Origin: Astropecten irregularis
Taxonomy: Eukaryota; Echinodermata; Asteroidea; Paxillosida; Astropectinidae
Length of the DNA: 64,000 nucleotides
Assembly: GCA_963971285.1 (NCBI GenBank)
Contig: OZ020257.1
Location: forward strand, 14,894,602 to 14,958,601
Reading direction: 5' to 3'
Both the position numbers and the translations under genes were made by a program. Every line of letters starts with the position of its first letter. Positions within the stretch are counted from its first letter, which is position 1. The notes under the pieces were generated by a model. That model saw nothing but the letters and a program-made list of their open reading frames with translations, was not told the DNA's origin and searched no databases. Positions 36,001 to 51,000 of this stretch are shown in pieces.

Positions 36001-39000
36001 ACCTGCAAATGGGTTTACTTGGAGGACAACTTCAGATAATTCGACCTTTAGAACACTCCCAGATCCAAACACTATCCATCAAACCAAGAAAGATCCAAGT
36101 TTGACAAGCTCTTACCTGAAGGAGGGCACATCCAAGCCCCCGGCCCTCGAAGCTGATCCGAGTGGGGACATTCTTGGCATCCAGGGTCATCTCCTGCATG
36201 AGGAGGCGGTTGTCCGAGGTGATGCGGAAGCTGTTCTTGACCCTCTGGGGATGGGTGCGGACCTTGAGGTGGATGGAGACTCCACCGGTGTAGGCAAGGT
36301 CAGCGTAGGTGGCCAGGGCCTGTAGACCTATGACAGTATCCTAGATAACAAAAAAAAAGGTAAATGCATCAGTGAGAGCAACTTAAACACTGGTCTGGCC
36401 CAACCTTTAGAAACCCTGGCCAGGCCCAAGCCTTCAGACCTTTTAGTGTCTAGCTCTGAAAGTCAAGACATTACAGCTTCTTGAAATGCAACTGTGCAAA
36501 TTCAGTTTGGGTAAAATACCATGGTGGACTTTGTCAAGTTCTTTTACCATCACACTGTAAAATGATGTTCTTGCTGAAGATATTCAGTGCAGGGTGATGG
36601 CGTTATGCTGCAGTTTTGCCAAAGAGAAATGAGGGGACAGGAAGTCATGGATAAACACCTGTGTTGAAGAGAAACCACCTTGAGAGTTTCTCTGGGAGAC
36701 GATCCAACGTGCGATGGGGTTACCGGCCACCAGGGCATCACCGCCCTCACTCTGCTTCAGGTAGGCCAGCAGGGCGTAGCCGGTCATCTCAATGTCCTGG
36801 GCCGGAACGCCGTAGTAGCTGAAGTCCCTGGGCTGGGGTCGATTCGATCGCCAGAACTTGTTGCCATCTTAATACGTAAATGCAATCATCAGAGAAACGA
36901 AAATAAAGATTGTCAAGAGAAAAGCCCAAGTTTGGGTTCCTGGAGTTGATTTCACCAAACTCATCGTAACTTACTATCAATCATAGGACTTATAATGCAT
37001 TGCAGCCCTACGTAGGATACGATGGGTTATCCTTTGTAACTTGAGTTACGACCAAACATTTGGCCTCGTGAAATCGACCCTGAGGTTATGAGTCACAGTG
37101 GGTCACCCAGGATGCTCTGAGTAAGCAGCGCAAGAGAGATTTCATTACCTTCTTCAACGGCAGTTTCCTCCAGCTTGGCCATGACGGCATCCAGGTCGGG
37201 GCTCCCGGCCAGAGTCAGGGCGTAGGCCATCTGGGTGGTAGTGTAGGTGTCGCTCAGGGTGGGGAGTCCGTCGGCCAGGCATCGCAGACCACCGGCCACA
37301 GCGAGATCCTGTAAGGCGACGACAAATCAAAATATTTTAAATGTTGGTGACAGCAGCGCTGATACTAAAAGACTTTGTGTTTTAGCTTCGATAATGTCAC
37401 CAACTCCCTTCTACGTCTATGCTATTTTTCTGGACAGCATCTACGGTCACTTACCTCAACGGTCAGTCCTGTCTCCAGCATAGTGATTACAATGTAGGCG
37501 GTCAGTGTCAGCTCACTATTGACTCCGCCCTGGGAGGAAAGAAAAAGATAATTTCCAAAGATGACATGAACTGACACAAAACTGATGTTTCAGGCAGCCA
37601 CTCCAGGACAAACATGCATAAAAGAATGAAAATGACTGAAATTATTTCTCTAATCATCAAATAACCATCCACTTTGAGTGATCTCCGTGTACCGTTCCCA
37701 GGTTGCAGCATTGCTGCGCGTATCAGTGAAATGATCCTTGGGGTACGGCGGTGTGTGCGTGGTTTCATGGCTTCTGAATGCCAAACGAACAAAGATAATT
37801 GACTATTGAGGTCACCACCAACGTAGGGTTGGATGGCTCAGTTGGTAGAGCGCCTGTACGGTATTCAGGAGGTCACCGGTTCGAAATCCGCTCCAGTCAA
37901 TTTTTCTTTGTTAAATTTTCAATGAAATTATTTCTGTTTGAATTGAAAGAGCAAACAATTTAGAAACAAACCGAATCACGTAGAGTCTTACCGACATGGC
38001 CTTGTGACAAAGCTTCCCTGAGGATTGGAAGCAGCCCGTCACGTTGTCCTGGCGCTCTCTCAGGAAATTGATGCTCAGGTCCAAGTCGTCCTGGTCAATG
38101 TAGATGTACTGTCTGGCCTGAGCATACGAGCGCACAACGAAGGCGGTCAGCCAGGTGCTGCCCTCAGGGTCACTCATTCCAAACGCTGAGTACGAGTTGT
38201 CAGTCCGACGGTAGTTCAGCTCCCGTTGGTAGCCAATTTTCATGTTACCCTTTGCCTGAAAAAACAAAAACGTAAAATCAAACCATGATTTTTGTTTTAC
38301 TCAATTAACTACTTGTAATTTTACTGATACTAACCTTTCTGGCAAAAATTCACTTGAGGGTCATTCCACTATGCTAAATTGAGAGGATCCGTTTTAGTCA
38401 GCTTTTCAAGAAGTATGCAGAATTGATAAGGATAAAAAGATATCAAATTTTATAGTTTTCAGTTATTTGCAAAGCTGACTATTTGTGAGACGTTTTCTTG
38501 CCTGGTAATTAGCTCCAGTCCCATATAAAACTTCGCCAAAAATCTTGAACCAAAAACTGCTTAGCATGAAATAAAATTGCTAAGTGCAATAAACTTGCTT
38601 AGCAAACTTAGGTTACCGACCAAAATTTAATGTGATGAGTATGGTTTGTGGCTGGTACTCTGTTGTTGATTCTTACCTTTTCTTCGATTGCCGGGGTGAG
38701 TTGCTCGGTGCTCTCCAGGTACTGAGTCACAAAGATATTTGGCACGAAGCCCAGCATGTTCTGCTCACCACAGCCTGTTGGCACACGCAGCAACTTGTCC
38801 AGGTTGGACAAGGTGGGTCCCATCAGATCACCTGCAATGAATATGCATGAGTATTTCAGTGGCTGTTCATGAATATTCAACATCTTTACAAGTTATGCAA
38901 ATGGGAAAAAAATATTCATCATGAGGTCAACTCAGATTTTGAAACATTTTTCTTTCAGTCTTCTTTCTTTAGGGGATGTTTAATGGAATCTGAGTGAGCA

Positions 39001-42000
39001 AAGGGTAAGTCTTACCTGTGACGGTGATCTTGGCCTTCTGGGAGTCCTTCACTACATTGACTGGCAGAGCAAGCTGGTTGACAGATGTGAAGAGGCCGGT
39101 TTCTATGGTTCAGAGTGGAGAACAAGATTTACAAATTCAAGGTCTTATTTTTTATAATAGTCTTGCCCTGAATCTGATATGTTAACCCAAGGCAAAATTG
39201 TGACAGAAAAATTTTCAGGCGAGAGCTACATAGTGCTCAGAAGTGGCAATTAAAGCCAGTCCTTTTAAACTGAAAACACTATTGGTCTCAAGGCTACCTT
39301 TAGTCCACAGTCTGGCAATTATTGACTGAGTTCCCTATACCCCTGTGGCATTTCAAGTCTACCCCTCAAACTGAAACTAGACTGACGGTCTCTTTGAAGT
39401 TTAAAATGGGACTGGAAGGGTTACACTGTTCAACCGCTGTTAAATTCTACAAACCTTCTGGGCAGAAGTATGAGTTGATAGTGTATTCCTCTTCTACTCC
39501 TTCAGCCTACAAACAGAAACAAAAAGAAAAAGGATTAATAGACAATTGCTAAATAAAGGGGTCGATGTCGCCAAATATCTAAAAATAACTGACAGGGGGC
39601 ATAAAAATATGAAATCTCCTGTACTTTTGTACATAGCCTTCGAGTAAAAAATTTGAAATCCGAAACAAAAAATCTGAAATCAGATAAAAATGGGAGAAAT
39701 CTCATCCCTGATGACTTGTGGATATTTGCCAACTCTGGGCGGGTCTTGAGGGAATTTTGGGTGAGTGGGTGGAGGGGGAACCAACATACCTCGACCAGGA
39801 GTTCCCTACGTATGCCGTCACTGAACCCAGTACCAGTGGAGCTGACGACATCATTACCACACATAGCAGTGGAGTCTTCCACGGAAATAGCAATCACTGC
39901 AAGTTATTCAGAGAAAAACCCAAACAAAGTGAACAATTTGGGCAAGGAAAACTTCCTGAATCCACCATTATAAAGTACTGCACAGTATCCCAACGGCACA
40001 TATCTTTAGTCACCAATGACTTAAATGTCATCCATCCATTTTAAAGCGAAGGAATCAATTTATAGAGGCTTATAGCAAGAGTTTGGAAAATACTGTTTTT
40101 GGAACAAGAAAACTGATCAGCAGCTGCAACACAAAATTAAAACCTGTATTTTCAGCTTTTGGGTGGCCGAGGCAAAGCCAAAGCCCAATATGTGCTTAAG
40201 AAAAGGTCTACAGACTCTCTGCTCGGTTAGATGACATCCCGCACCCATCCTAGCTCCCTCTGATCTCACCTTCGATGGGAATCATTCCCAGGTTGGTGAA
40301 GGAGACGTTGAAGACAGCCGTCTTGGAATCGGCTCCGCAGACGCACATGCGCTGTGCCCTGTCCTCACCCTTCAGCACAAAGTCATTGGATTCCTGCAGC
40401 GTCAGCTCAACCTTTTAAAGTGTCAAAGGTGAAAAGGGTCAAGATTCAGGAGCAAAGACACGCTGCTTCAGGTCAAAAGCATTGCTGAACAAATTTCCAC
40501 GCTTAGCAAATTTTCAAAGTGCCATGCTAAAAAATTCGAACTCCAAGCAAGACCCTTTCCGAGACAATAAGTGGTATTACCGGAAAGTAACAGTTTGCAG
40601 TAACACCATGTATCAATTGCACTTTTTATTTCATTGCACTTCTTGGATGAAATATCACATGATGTTTCCACAACTATCGCCATGCAAATAAGCCTCATGC
40701 AAGTTTTTCTTGAAGAGGTATAAAAATTAACCTTCAGAAAATATGGTGAATTAGGGGCAAAATTCCAGTGTCTTCTAGCTTATGTCCCAACACCAACTTC
40801 TATCAAGAACTTCTGTACTTACCACGAGACATTCAGAGAGATAATTGAACACGGTGACAGAGATGGGTACCTCCTCCCCGCGGATGACAGAATAGGGGAG
40901 GTTGTAGGATGCAAAGAAGGGCTGGAAGGCACGTAGGGTGGTTGGACCGGACACACCGATGCCGTACTCGCTGGACGTACAGAAGCCGCTGCCCACCCAC
41001 TCCGTGATGGTGTCCGGCACTTCCACGTTCAGTGTTGCTTCGCTGGACTCTGGACTGTTTGTGGAAAGACACAAGAGGGGTAGGTTCTTCAGATTTGCCC
41101 CAAACATGGCTAAGCGCCTCTTTAAGTACGGTGCACGGTAAATAAGATAAGACAACCACCAAACAAGGGATTCTTGAGAGAGAAAGCTGGAGAAAGCTGA
41201 GTAAACTATGAAGAAGAGGATATGGCATGAATCAGCAGGGCCCAATTTCATGGAATCCGTTACGGCCTATTTTTGTGGTTACAGGCTACTGCTAGCGCTA
41301 AATAGCTCGAGCGTGGAGCCCTATTGGCACTTACAAGAGCAGAAAATTTGATGCATTTTGTGATCTGCAATTTAGGACCACAGCACCATGTGGCCCTGCG
41401 ATCAATCAGCTTAGATACGCACACCGTGACGCAGACCCACACTTACCCGACTCGGACAAGATCCCAAAGGAAGGTCTCTGGGAAGTACGTCCTGACCTTG
41501 ACTTCAGCTGCCTCATCTGGGAGTCCGTCTTCATCCGCTTCAATTTTTTCTTCCGCAAAGACGGCATCAGCAATGTCAGCATCAAAGAGGACAGGCACAG
41601 CCTGCGGGAGGGCGAGAGGACCATCCAAAAAATCCCCTAGACCTGCAGCATTTTGTATTCAAATCCAATGAAAAGGGTGTCAAGGCATTCAATCTGTTTC
41701 CTCACATCCTCGATAAGAAAGTCCTCTTGCAATTAGAACGCAATCAATAGATGACATTTGATTATAATTTCAAAAATGAAATTAAAAAAAAACTTCTTAA
41801 AGGGCATGTGCACCATTGGGAAAGGTGCCAGAGCAGCTGCAGGCTGCTCATGATTTGATTTGTCATGGAATAAAATCAAACCTGTGAAATTTACAGCTCA
41901 AATGATCGTTGGAAACAGTAGAAAACAGACAAAAACTGGTGCCATTGTTATGCCAAATTGTGTGGGAATAGCTGTCTCATGATTACAAATGTTCTGATGT

Positions 42001-45000
42001 TTGGCTTTAATCTGTTCTGGATAAATACAGCATTTCAGGCAGAAATGTTTCTACCATTACCGTCTTTATACCCTGCAAGTTATACGTAAATCTGTGAACA
42101 TTTCTGTTTTGGTAATATGTTGTATATGCTCTGACTATGCCCGTACTGCAGTAATGGGCAGATAATTTGACCAAAAAAACGGTATTGTATGATTTACCTC
42201 GACCACGGTAGTACAGGTCTCTATTTCGGCAAGGGCGTGTCTCCACTTGAATGTTGGTCAGGAAGACAAGACCCATTTGCTGCGAGAACAAAAATGTTTC
42301 AATCAATCATAGCTACCTCTTATAAATCATCCCAAAGCAATGTAATAAATTCATGCCAGGGGCCAATTTCATAGAGCTGCTTAAGCAACAAAATTTGCTT
42401 AAGCACCAACAACCTTGGTAAATAAATCGGTATGCCAACCAAAACTCCCTGTGAATGTTGTGCTCAGCAAACAATGGCCGAAAACAAGTCCAGCAGTAAA
42501 CATCACATGAACATTTGGTTGGGAATTCTGTTTGATCAAGGAAGCCTTTTCATGCTTAAGCAAATCTTTGTGCTAAGCAGGGCCGTAAAATTGGCTCCCT
42601 GTATTTAAGATTGCTGCTAAGCGGGACTCACCTTGAATGCTAGTGAGGCATCCTCGTAGGTCTGGTAAGGGCTGTAAATGATGGAACGCTTCCTGCGACC
42701 ACCAAATTGAGCCCACCAGGGCACAAACTCAGGACAGTGCTTGCTGGACTCAAGCTGGCCGTCTTCATCAGAGAGTTGATGCTTCTCCAGTGAAGCAAAG
42801 ACCTTTAAAAGTAAAGCATCCCCCAACAAGTCAGATTCAGAATGGGTTTCAAACTTCAATGGTAAACAACAACAATTTTTTTTTTAATTTAAAAAACAAG
42901 TCGATGTGCATTTTTTACTAACTATACGAAATAATTTTCTTTAGTGAGAGGACAGGTAGACATTTCATCCATGAGCTCTAAGACACCAAGAGTTATATGT
43001 TTTTTGTTTCACCAATTTAGGAGCACTACTACATGTACTTTGTAACAAGCAAATTTGATTTGAAATCCCAAGACAAATGCATGCCAACAAATCCTGCAGG
43101 ATTTCCAAAAAAATGGGGGAAAAACAAATTCTGTGGCCTTGTATCTGCCACCTAGACTAGATGGGTGATGCCTAAAACTGAGGAGGGCCAGTGGCTTATA
43201 GACAACACCGAGGACCTAAGGACTGCCATGCTGGATAGAATGGCCTGGAGTTGGATATGTTCATAGTGACCGAGTAGGCACTGGCTAAATCCAATGTCCA
43301 CCCGACATAATAGTAGTAGAAATTCTCACGACAGTACCTTGCTCTTCTTCAGCTGGTTGTCTCCTCCGAGGAGTTGGACGCTCTTGTCCACGACCCCGAT
43401 TCCACAAAGTGAACCAGGAGCGGCCTGGATCTTCAGGTTGGTCATCTCTCCTGGGACGGCCTGTTTATCCTCAAACTGCACAGTTACCTACAAATATTCA
43501 TGACAAAAATAAATAAATGTTAAAGTGTTTTGACAAAGTAGCAATCAAAAAGGTACTTTGATTTTTTACTAAGTACAGTGGAACGGCGCTATAATGAAAA
43601 ATCGCTATAACGAACATTCGGCTACTGAACATCATCCTTGGCTCCCACATACCACTTTACCAGACGATTTCTATCAATCCCGCGGTGTTCCCCATAGTGA
43701 TATTACATTGTACCACTTTCTTGTTAAATACCTTTATTTTACACCCCATATCTTTTTTCTCTGGGTTAAATTTGGTGAGAAAATTTTCATGAAGATAATA
43801 TATCCACAACATGTTAAGATGTAAACACTGAGAATTCCACCGAATGTGCAAACATTGCCAGGGTGAAACACATCCTATTGAAATGCCAGGCCCAGTGAAA
43901 CAATTGACTTTCCCAGCCTGTCAATCAAAACTGTGCATTGACCAATAGGAGGATGCCTTTTGATCAGGTGACCACAAAAGGAGCACGAATACACGTGGGC
44001 GGGGCTTAAGAGCAAAGGTGGAACGTTACATTCCTGTCCCTACCTTACATAAAAAGGCATTTTTGGTAAAAAAATTATAAAATTCAGACGTACATCATTC
44101 TCGAAGACCTCCTTCACTTGAAGCATCACCGAGTCGGTGATGACCTCTCCGTCCTTCCGGATGTAGTAGACCAGGATGCGGGTTAGCGGCATCATCTCCT
44201 TGGTGATGGTGACCTGGGCCTGGACGGTGTTCAGCTGGCCGGGCTTGGCGATGACGATGGGCTTTTCTGTGGGGTTCGGGGGTTTGACAAAGCTGAATTG
44301 GGAGCTGGAAGCTGCTTAGGATTGGGGGAGTTTGGATCATTTTGGGTTTTTTATCCCCAGGGGTTCAGTCAGCAAAATTAGTAAGGGTTTGAGGGGCGAG
44401 AGAAAGGAAATTTGAGAATGATTTGGTTTCAGACGACTTTTTTCAGTCAGAAATATTCAGGGCCCAAAATGATAAAAATTAGATTACAGTTGTAGAGGAG
44501 ATGAGACGAAAAACCCATGGAATTAGGTAGGGGGACTGAAAAACACCAATCCACTTGTGTGCATTGGAAGACCAAGTAAAACCATAAGTAACAACTGTGC
44601 CTGAGTAGAGCAAAGCCCGCTCCGAAACTCATTTTGGCTACGGCTTAATTCACACAGGTCTATGATAATGGGTTCAGCCGCATCCCATAGACTCCTATGC
44701 AATTCCAAACCACTGCAGGGTATTTCTGACACAATCTTATTGGCACTTCCCTGAAATGGCTCATCATAGATGACTACACTGTTATCTTGTGTACTGGACG
44801 CGACAGCAATCGCAAATTCACTGTGGTCAATGTTACCAGGATTAATGGGCCACTGAGTTCTTCAAGATGTTTCGTCCATATACTCACCATCGGAACTGTC
44901 TACGCTCGATTCAAATGGGTCAATAATGATTGAGGAGAAGGCGTCTACTGGCACGTCTTCTGTAGGTTCTTCTGCTTGACGAGCTTCGCGGACGGGAGAT

Positions 45001-48000
45001 CCTGAATCTACAGCCTCCAGGCTATCAATTCCACTTCGCAGGATGTTACCCCTTGACATGAACTACAAGTAACAAAAAAATAAATAAATTATGTTCAAAA
45101 CAAAATGGAAATCACCCGACTGTGTTTTTTTGTAATTTCTTAAGAGGCCTCCCAAAACAGGCTTGGTCATTTCACAGAGTCAAGACAATGAGAAGAAAAT
45201 AACACCAAGCAGTAGGGATACAACTGGGTACCAGTCAGTATAACATAGCATACCACATATTATGGCTGGTAACCTGCAATATTTCTGTTTTGGTTTCAGT
45301 TGCCAAATGAAGCATAAATTGAAAAAAAAAATGAGCCACAGAAATGCTGTTAACTATTTCGCTGGTTCGAATCCCACTCCAGTCAATTTGTCTTTGTTCA
45401 CTTTTCAATGACATTAAATTCAGTCAGTTTCCCCCATGGCTATTTGATGATGATATTGTTATTGCTTCTTGTGAGAAGGTCCATGGAACTCATCACCATT
45501 TGTCTTTGTAATGTGCAACGTCAAACAGCATTGGATTGAAACATTTTTGATGTGGAAGGCAAGGTCTGGTAGAGATCAGCTCTTCAAGTGCAATAATACA
45601 CTCTGTATTAAACCACTGCAGGTTTCTGAGCTCAAGAATCTTATTCACACAAAGTTCAAGGCAGGGAGAGTTCCTGGAGATGACGCCTTACCAGAAAACT
45701 GAAATCAATATTCTCTTTCTCTGCATCCCTGGCTGTGAAGTCGATGTTCAGGGTCTGAACGGAGCCGATGTCCACCGTCTCAAGGATGGGAGCCACCTGG
45801 ATGAAGCTGCCTGACGGGGAGAACTGAGGCTGGGCAGTGAAGGACGCTGATGGATCGTACATGAACTGGATTCGGAGGCTGTAGTCGTAGTTGTCAGGTC
45901 TGTTGTTGTATCCTGGTGCCAATGCCTGCATGAGAGAAAGGAAGAAGGAGAGACAACTTGATAGATGACGCCTGCTTAAGGCTACATGAGTCAGCAAGAG
46001 CTAATTACAGCAAGCAGCAGAGCGTTGTTTGAGGGGAACTTGAGGTTGCGGACATCTCTGGGGAGCTACAGAAGCCTCCTAGAGAGTACAGAAGTGCAAA
46101 AGAGGTTGCACATGTCAGCAGATGTTTGCTGGAGGTTACAGTAGCCTACAGGAGGTTGCAGGAGGTTGCAGTAGTCTGCTAAAGCTTGCAGCAGTCTACT
46201 AGAGGTTGCAGTAGTCTGCTAAAGGTTGCAGTAGTCTGCAGGTTACAGGAGGTTGCGGCAGTCTGCTAGAGGTTGCAGTAGTATGCAGGAGGTTACAGTA
46301 GTCTGCTATAGGTTGCAGCAGCAGTCTGCTGGAGGTTGCAGCAGTTTGCTAGAGGTTGCAGCAGTCTGCTGGAGGTTACAGCAGTTTGCTAGAGGTTGCA
46401 GAAGGTTGCAGCAGTCTGCTAGAGGTTGCAGCAGTCTGCTAGAGGCCACAAGTGTCTTTCAGGTGTAATATTAGAAGGCGAATGTTCACCCGTACTTACA
46501 TAAAAGTTCAAGGTGGAGGACTGGATTGAGATGTTCTTGGCAGCAAAATCAATGACCCCATTTGGCGGGGAAACCAGCATCTCATCGAAGATCCGACCTT
46601 CATTGGTATCTGCGGTCAGCTCAATTGTCCTTCCTCCAGCTGGAGTTCCATCCGGGTAGGTGACAAAAATCTAGATGAGTCAATTTCAACAAAAGAATCA
46701 TGATTCCGAACCGCAACATATACATTTCTTTAATAAAAGGATAAAAAAAAAAAAAAAATTGGAGATCTAATTTTCAATGATATTCCGCTGAATTTATCTT
46801 AAGCACATAAGCAATATTTAAATACGTATTCAACATTTCATATAGAGATAAAGGTGTCATATTTCATATAAAAGTTATATTTGGGGAGATTTATCAACTT
46901 TCTATAAACATTTATGTGGGAATGAATAGGAATGAAAGGTGATAAAAGTAAATTCTCTTTACCTTTCCATAGAAGGGCACACCGGGTTTAAACGTCTCTG
47001 GAGCCTTGAACTCTAGGTTAAGCCCTGTCGATGATATCTTGGAGATATCCTTGGATTCCGACAGTTTGATACCTGTGCACAAAGTTCAAAGCACTAATAG
47101 CAATGTACACGTACCGGGCTTATGTGACCTACCATAACCTTCGGCAGGTCAACGACCTCAAATATGGGTCATCTTGTGGACAAGAAGCAACAGCTGGGTC
47201 ATTCTCTAGGAAAATTCTTTTCAGATTGATGAATTACAATATTCTTCACCTTATCATCATTGTATGCTCATTCTTGTATGATTTTTATTTTCATTGTAAG
47301 GAATTAAGTCTTGGTAATTTTTCTACTATTATGTATGTACATGTATTCATTGTCTCTCAATATTTATACATCGTCAAGAGCATGCGTTGATAAGAGTATG
47401 AGAGTTCAGACATATTTTGAGAATCAAACAAAGACACATTTCGATGGAAGATCACTTGATAGAGTGACTCCTTAACTATTTCAACAGCGTGTACGTTGTC
47501 TCAGTTGAGAGGGACAAAACATCTACAAGCATACAATTTATGGTAAAAATTTCATCAAATTATCATCACCGAGTGTATTTGAATGATTCATTACCAGTTG
47601 CAGTTTCGGTGAACTCCACAGCTGCGGTGAGCCGGGCGTTCCACAGACCAAAGTCGGTGCTGTTCAGCTCCAGCCGGTACACTTCCACCACGATATCCTG
47701 GCAACCGTCCCTCCCGGTATCCTGCAGGCGGAAACCGACAACAGATTGTTTTCTAATCACGGCCAAGTTCAAGTTGGTGCCATGCACGTACAGGCCAAAA
47801 AGTAAAAACCAAAAGAAAAATAACAAGATCACCTCATCCTCCTTTGGTCCAGGAAAGACCCACACATGAACCAACCAAAAACAAAATTCCGGTGGCACAT
47901 TCCAAAACAAACATTCTATACCAATTTCATCGGGACAACGTTAAGTCACGAGAAGGAAAGAGATACAAAAAAAAACATCGAAGGAAGGAAGGAAATTTGT

Positions 48001-51000
48001 AATCATGGTTTCCTACTCTGAAAACAATGTGCAACATGAAATGAAAGTATGAAACAGAACATTTAAACATAAAAGTTGCCTAAGAACCAGCTGCTTGCAT
48101 CAGTATTATTTTATGTGCACTTACAAAGCCATTGGTAGGCGCCCCCCCCCCCCCACAATTGAAAAAATTAGAAATGTCTTTATAAAATAAGCCAAAACCT
48201 TGATATAAAATATAAAGCTGTGAATTTTTAACCAGCAATTTTAAAAATTTAACAGATAACACTACACAACAATAACAGAGTTGCTATATGCACACATATT
48301 TCATATTAAGTACAGAAGTGTTGAGCCTCTACAGCAGATAACAGTTACTAACCAAATTTCTTTGCTAGGTACTGTACACAGCTTGTGACTGGTTCCCTGG
48401 GCTTTTCTCTTTTTGTTTCGTTTTGTATTCTCACTTTAAAAATGTGTAAAACAATACGTTATATACATGACATTGGACCCACATCCAAAACGTAGTTTCT
48501 GACTTCAAAACAAAACAAATATCAAGTTCCATCAACAGTATTAAAGAATTGCAAAATATTATCTTGCGTATAGCATGACATTTCTAAGAATCAAACATAA
48601 CTATCCTATGCCTGCATATACAGATATGTGGCCCACCCAAGTTAATCATGCAGCTACGCCTACAGTTGATAACCCCATTCAGTGATATCATATGGTATTT
48701 GTTTTATACCTTCCTACTGGGTATTTACAGATAACAAAATCACCAGATATTAATTTCCTGTACAAATTGATTGCTGTAAATTTAAGCAATTGTGAAAAAA
48801 ATACCCCAAATTCCTGACGCTCTGACCATTATTTATTTGCAAGAGAATTGTACACAATATGTAAATGTGTCTACTACTGTATTGGGCCCAAGTAATCTTC
48901 AGCACAAGAAATTATTTCTGGGGCCGATTTCACCAAAATCATAGTAATTTATTATCAGTCGTAGGACTAATGATGCATTGCTGCCCCAAGTACAAATCTA
49001 AGGATACGATGGGTTATCCTTCGTATCCCGAGTTACGATCGATCGTAGGTCTTTGTGAAATCAACCACTAGTGGTTGAAACTCTTCTGACATCTCATACA
49101 TTAGCATGCTTAGCTATACGTCTTCTTTGGTAGTTACTTGAATAGTGATCGAACCTGAAATTCTCACCTCAATTTGGTATCTGATGGTGGCTCTTGGTCT
49201 TGCACTCCAGCCGTCACTGCTGACCGAGAAGGCAGCCTTGATGGATCCCCGGACAGGCTGCCCATATGTGTACCTGAAAATAACCAATGCAATTACACTG
49301 AGACTGAAAAAGAGTCTATGGAATTTGCTTACTTTTGATGGAAATAAAAACAAGTACGGATTGATCAAAGGACAAATCTCTAGGAACTGCTAAGCATAAA
49401 TGCATTGGCTTATCAAAAAAGATTTTGTAATTAAAATAATGGACTGCTCCTCTAAATTCTGCAAGATTTTGATTGTATATAGGCACACTGTTTGAATTAA
49501 GTATATATTTTGCAAATTTCAAACCATTATATATTTTCCCTCGTAATTAATGTAAAATCATCCTAAAACTTTGTTATTTGCCCCCAAAATGGATTGATTT
49601 ATAAATCTTAATAAAACATTTTTGGATATCCAAAATAGTTAGGGAATACATTGCACATAAATCTACTTGATGGTATCCCAGCACCACAAACCAGACAGAA
49701 ACTGGACTGGGGTCGGTTACATAACAGACGACATAATATCCTAACAATGGGTAATAAAACACGTCCTCTACCCTGGGAATCATGCCATAGTCCTGTAATT
49801 GTGTGCCAGAGTTTGTTTAATTGCAAGTTGAAATCCAAACGCCACCATATAATTAAACCCTATACCACTGGTTTCATTCTTTGTTTTGATGGACCCCCAC
49901 CATCAGTAGTCTCACAATATGCATGCATTAATAAGCATTGACCAAGGCGTCTGATGAACAAAGCACTGGGGTCGATTTCACCAAACTCATCGTAACTTGC
50001 TATCAATCATAGGACTTATGATGCATTGCAAACCTACGTAGGATAGGCCCCCTGCAATGGGTTACCCTTCGTAACTTGAGTTACGATCGATCGTAGGGCT
50101 TCGTGAAATCGCCCCCACGACACATAAACAAATCAAGTGCTGTTCTCTATTAGATTTCAAGTCGCCAAGAACTCACATATATCAATTTACAAATTTATAG
50201 ACAGAACTTGCCACAGCAAGTTGTCAGGTGTTAAGGGCCTGTTTATTTCAGGCACGAGATAAGTGATCCTGCCGATCCGTATACCATTTTAACGTATCCT
50301 GCATGGGACGTGGATCTGGAAGATCACTGATCACATGCCTAAACAAACAGACCCATAATCTCCGGGATTGAATTAATTCTACAAATTTGGTTCAATCTCA
50401 AGAATACATTGTCCGTACGATTCTTGCACTAACTGTTTCATTTATCACGCAGTAAAGTTTGGAAACACGAGATGCGATTAGGGAGAAACAAAGAGTTATG
50501 AACTAAAACAATCTGGCCTTTATTTTATCAGCCTGCATCTTGGAACAAGGCATTATCTAGATGGCATTGTGGACAAGGCTGTATTATAATGACCAGACCG
50601 CCCTGGGCATAGGTCAACACATAACAAAAAAAACAGTTGTAAAATCATCTGTGTGATGATGCAACCGGCCGTGATGATAAAGAGTCTGCCTGAATATAAT
50701 GCATTAATTTTACTTACAGTTTATGACCCCGAGTAGGATCTTCCTTGATTTATTTGCTCAAGTTATCTGGTTTATTTGTTCTGGGAATTATGACCTGGCC
50801 TGGATAAGCAATCAGGACGGGAGTAGATGACCATTATGGTTCTCTGCAGCTGCTGTTAAAACTTGGCCAGACCCAGCAGGGCTAAAATTCCAACAGCTTA
50901 AGGAGTCATGTTCCAATGTTCTTCATGACTTTATGTTGTGACATCACAATTTGCTTCAGCCATTAATATTCATGTACATTCACCTTAAAAGGTAATTTCA

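Noticed and set aside
37824..37895. tRNA gene suggested by A and B boxes
   Set aside because: The 5' and 3' ends do not form an acceptor stem, and the same body recurs at 33131 with the same tail, which marks a SINE.
42803..43337. Search for an anaphylatoxin exon in intron 14
   Set aside because: No open stretch with a CC...C...CC Cys pattern and splice sites was seen on the minus strand.
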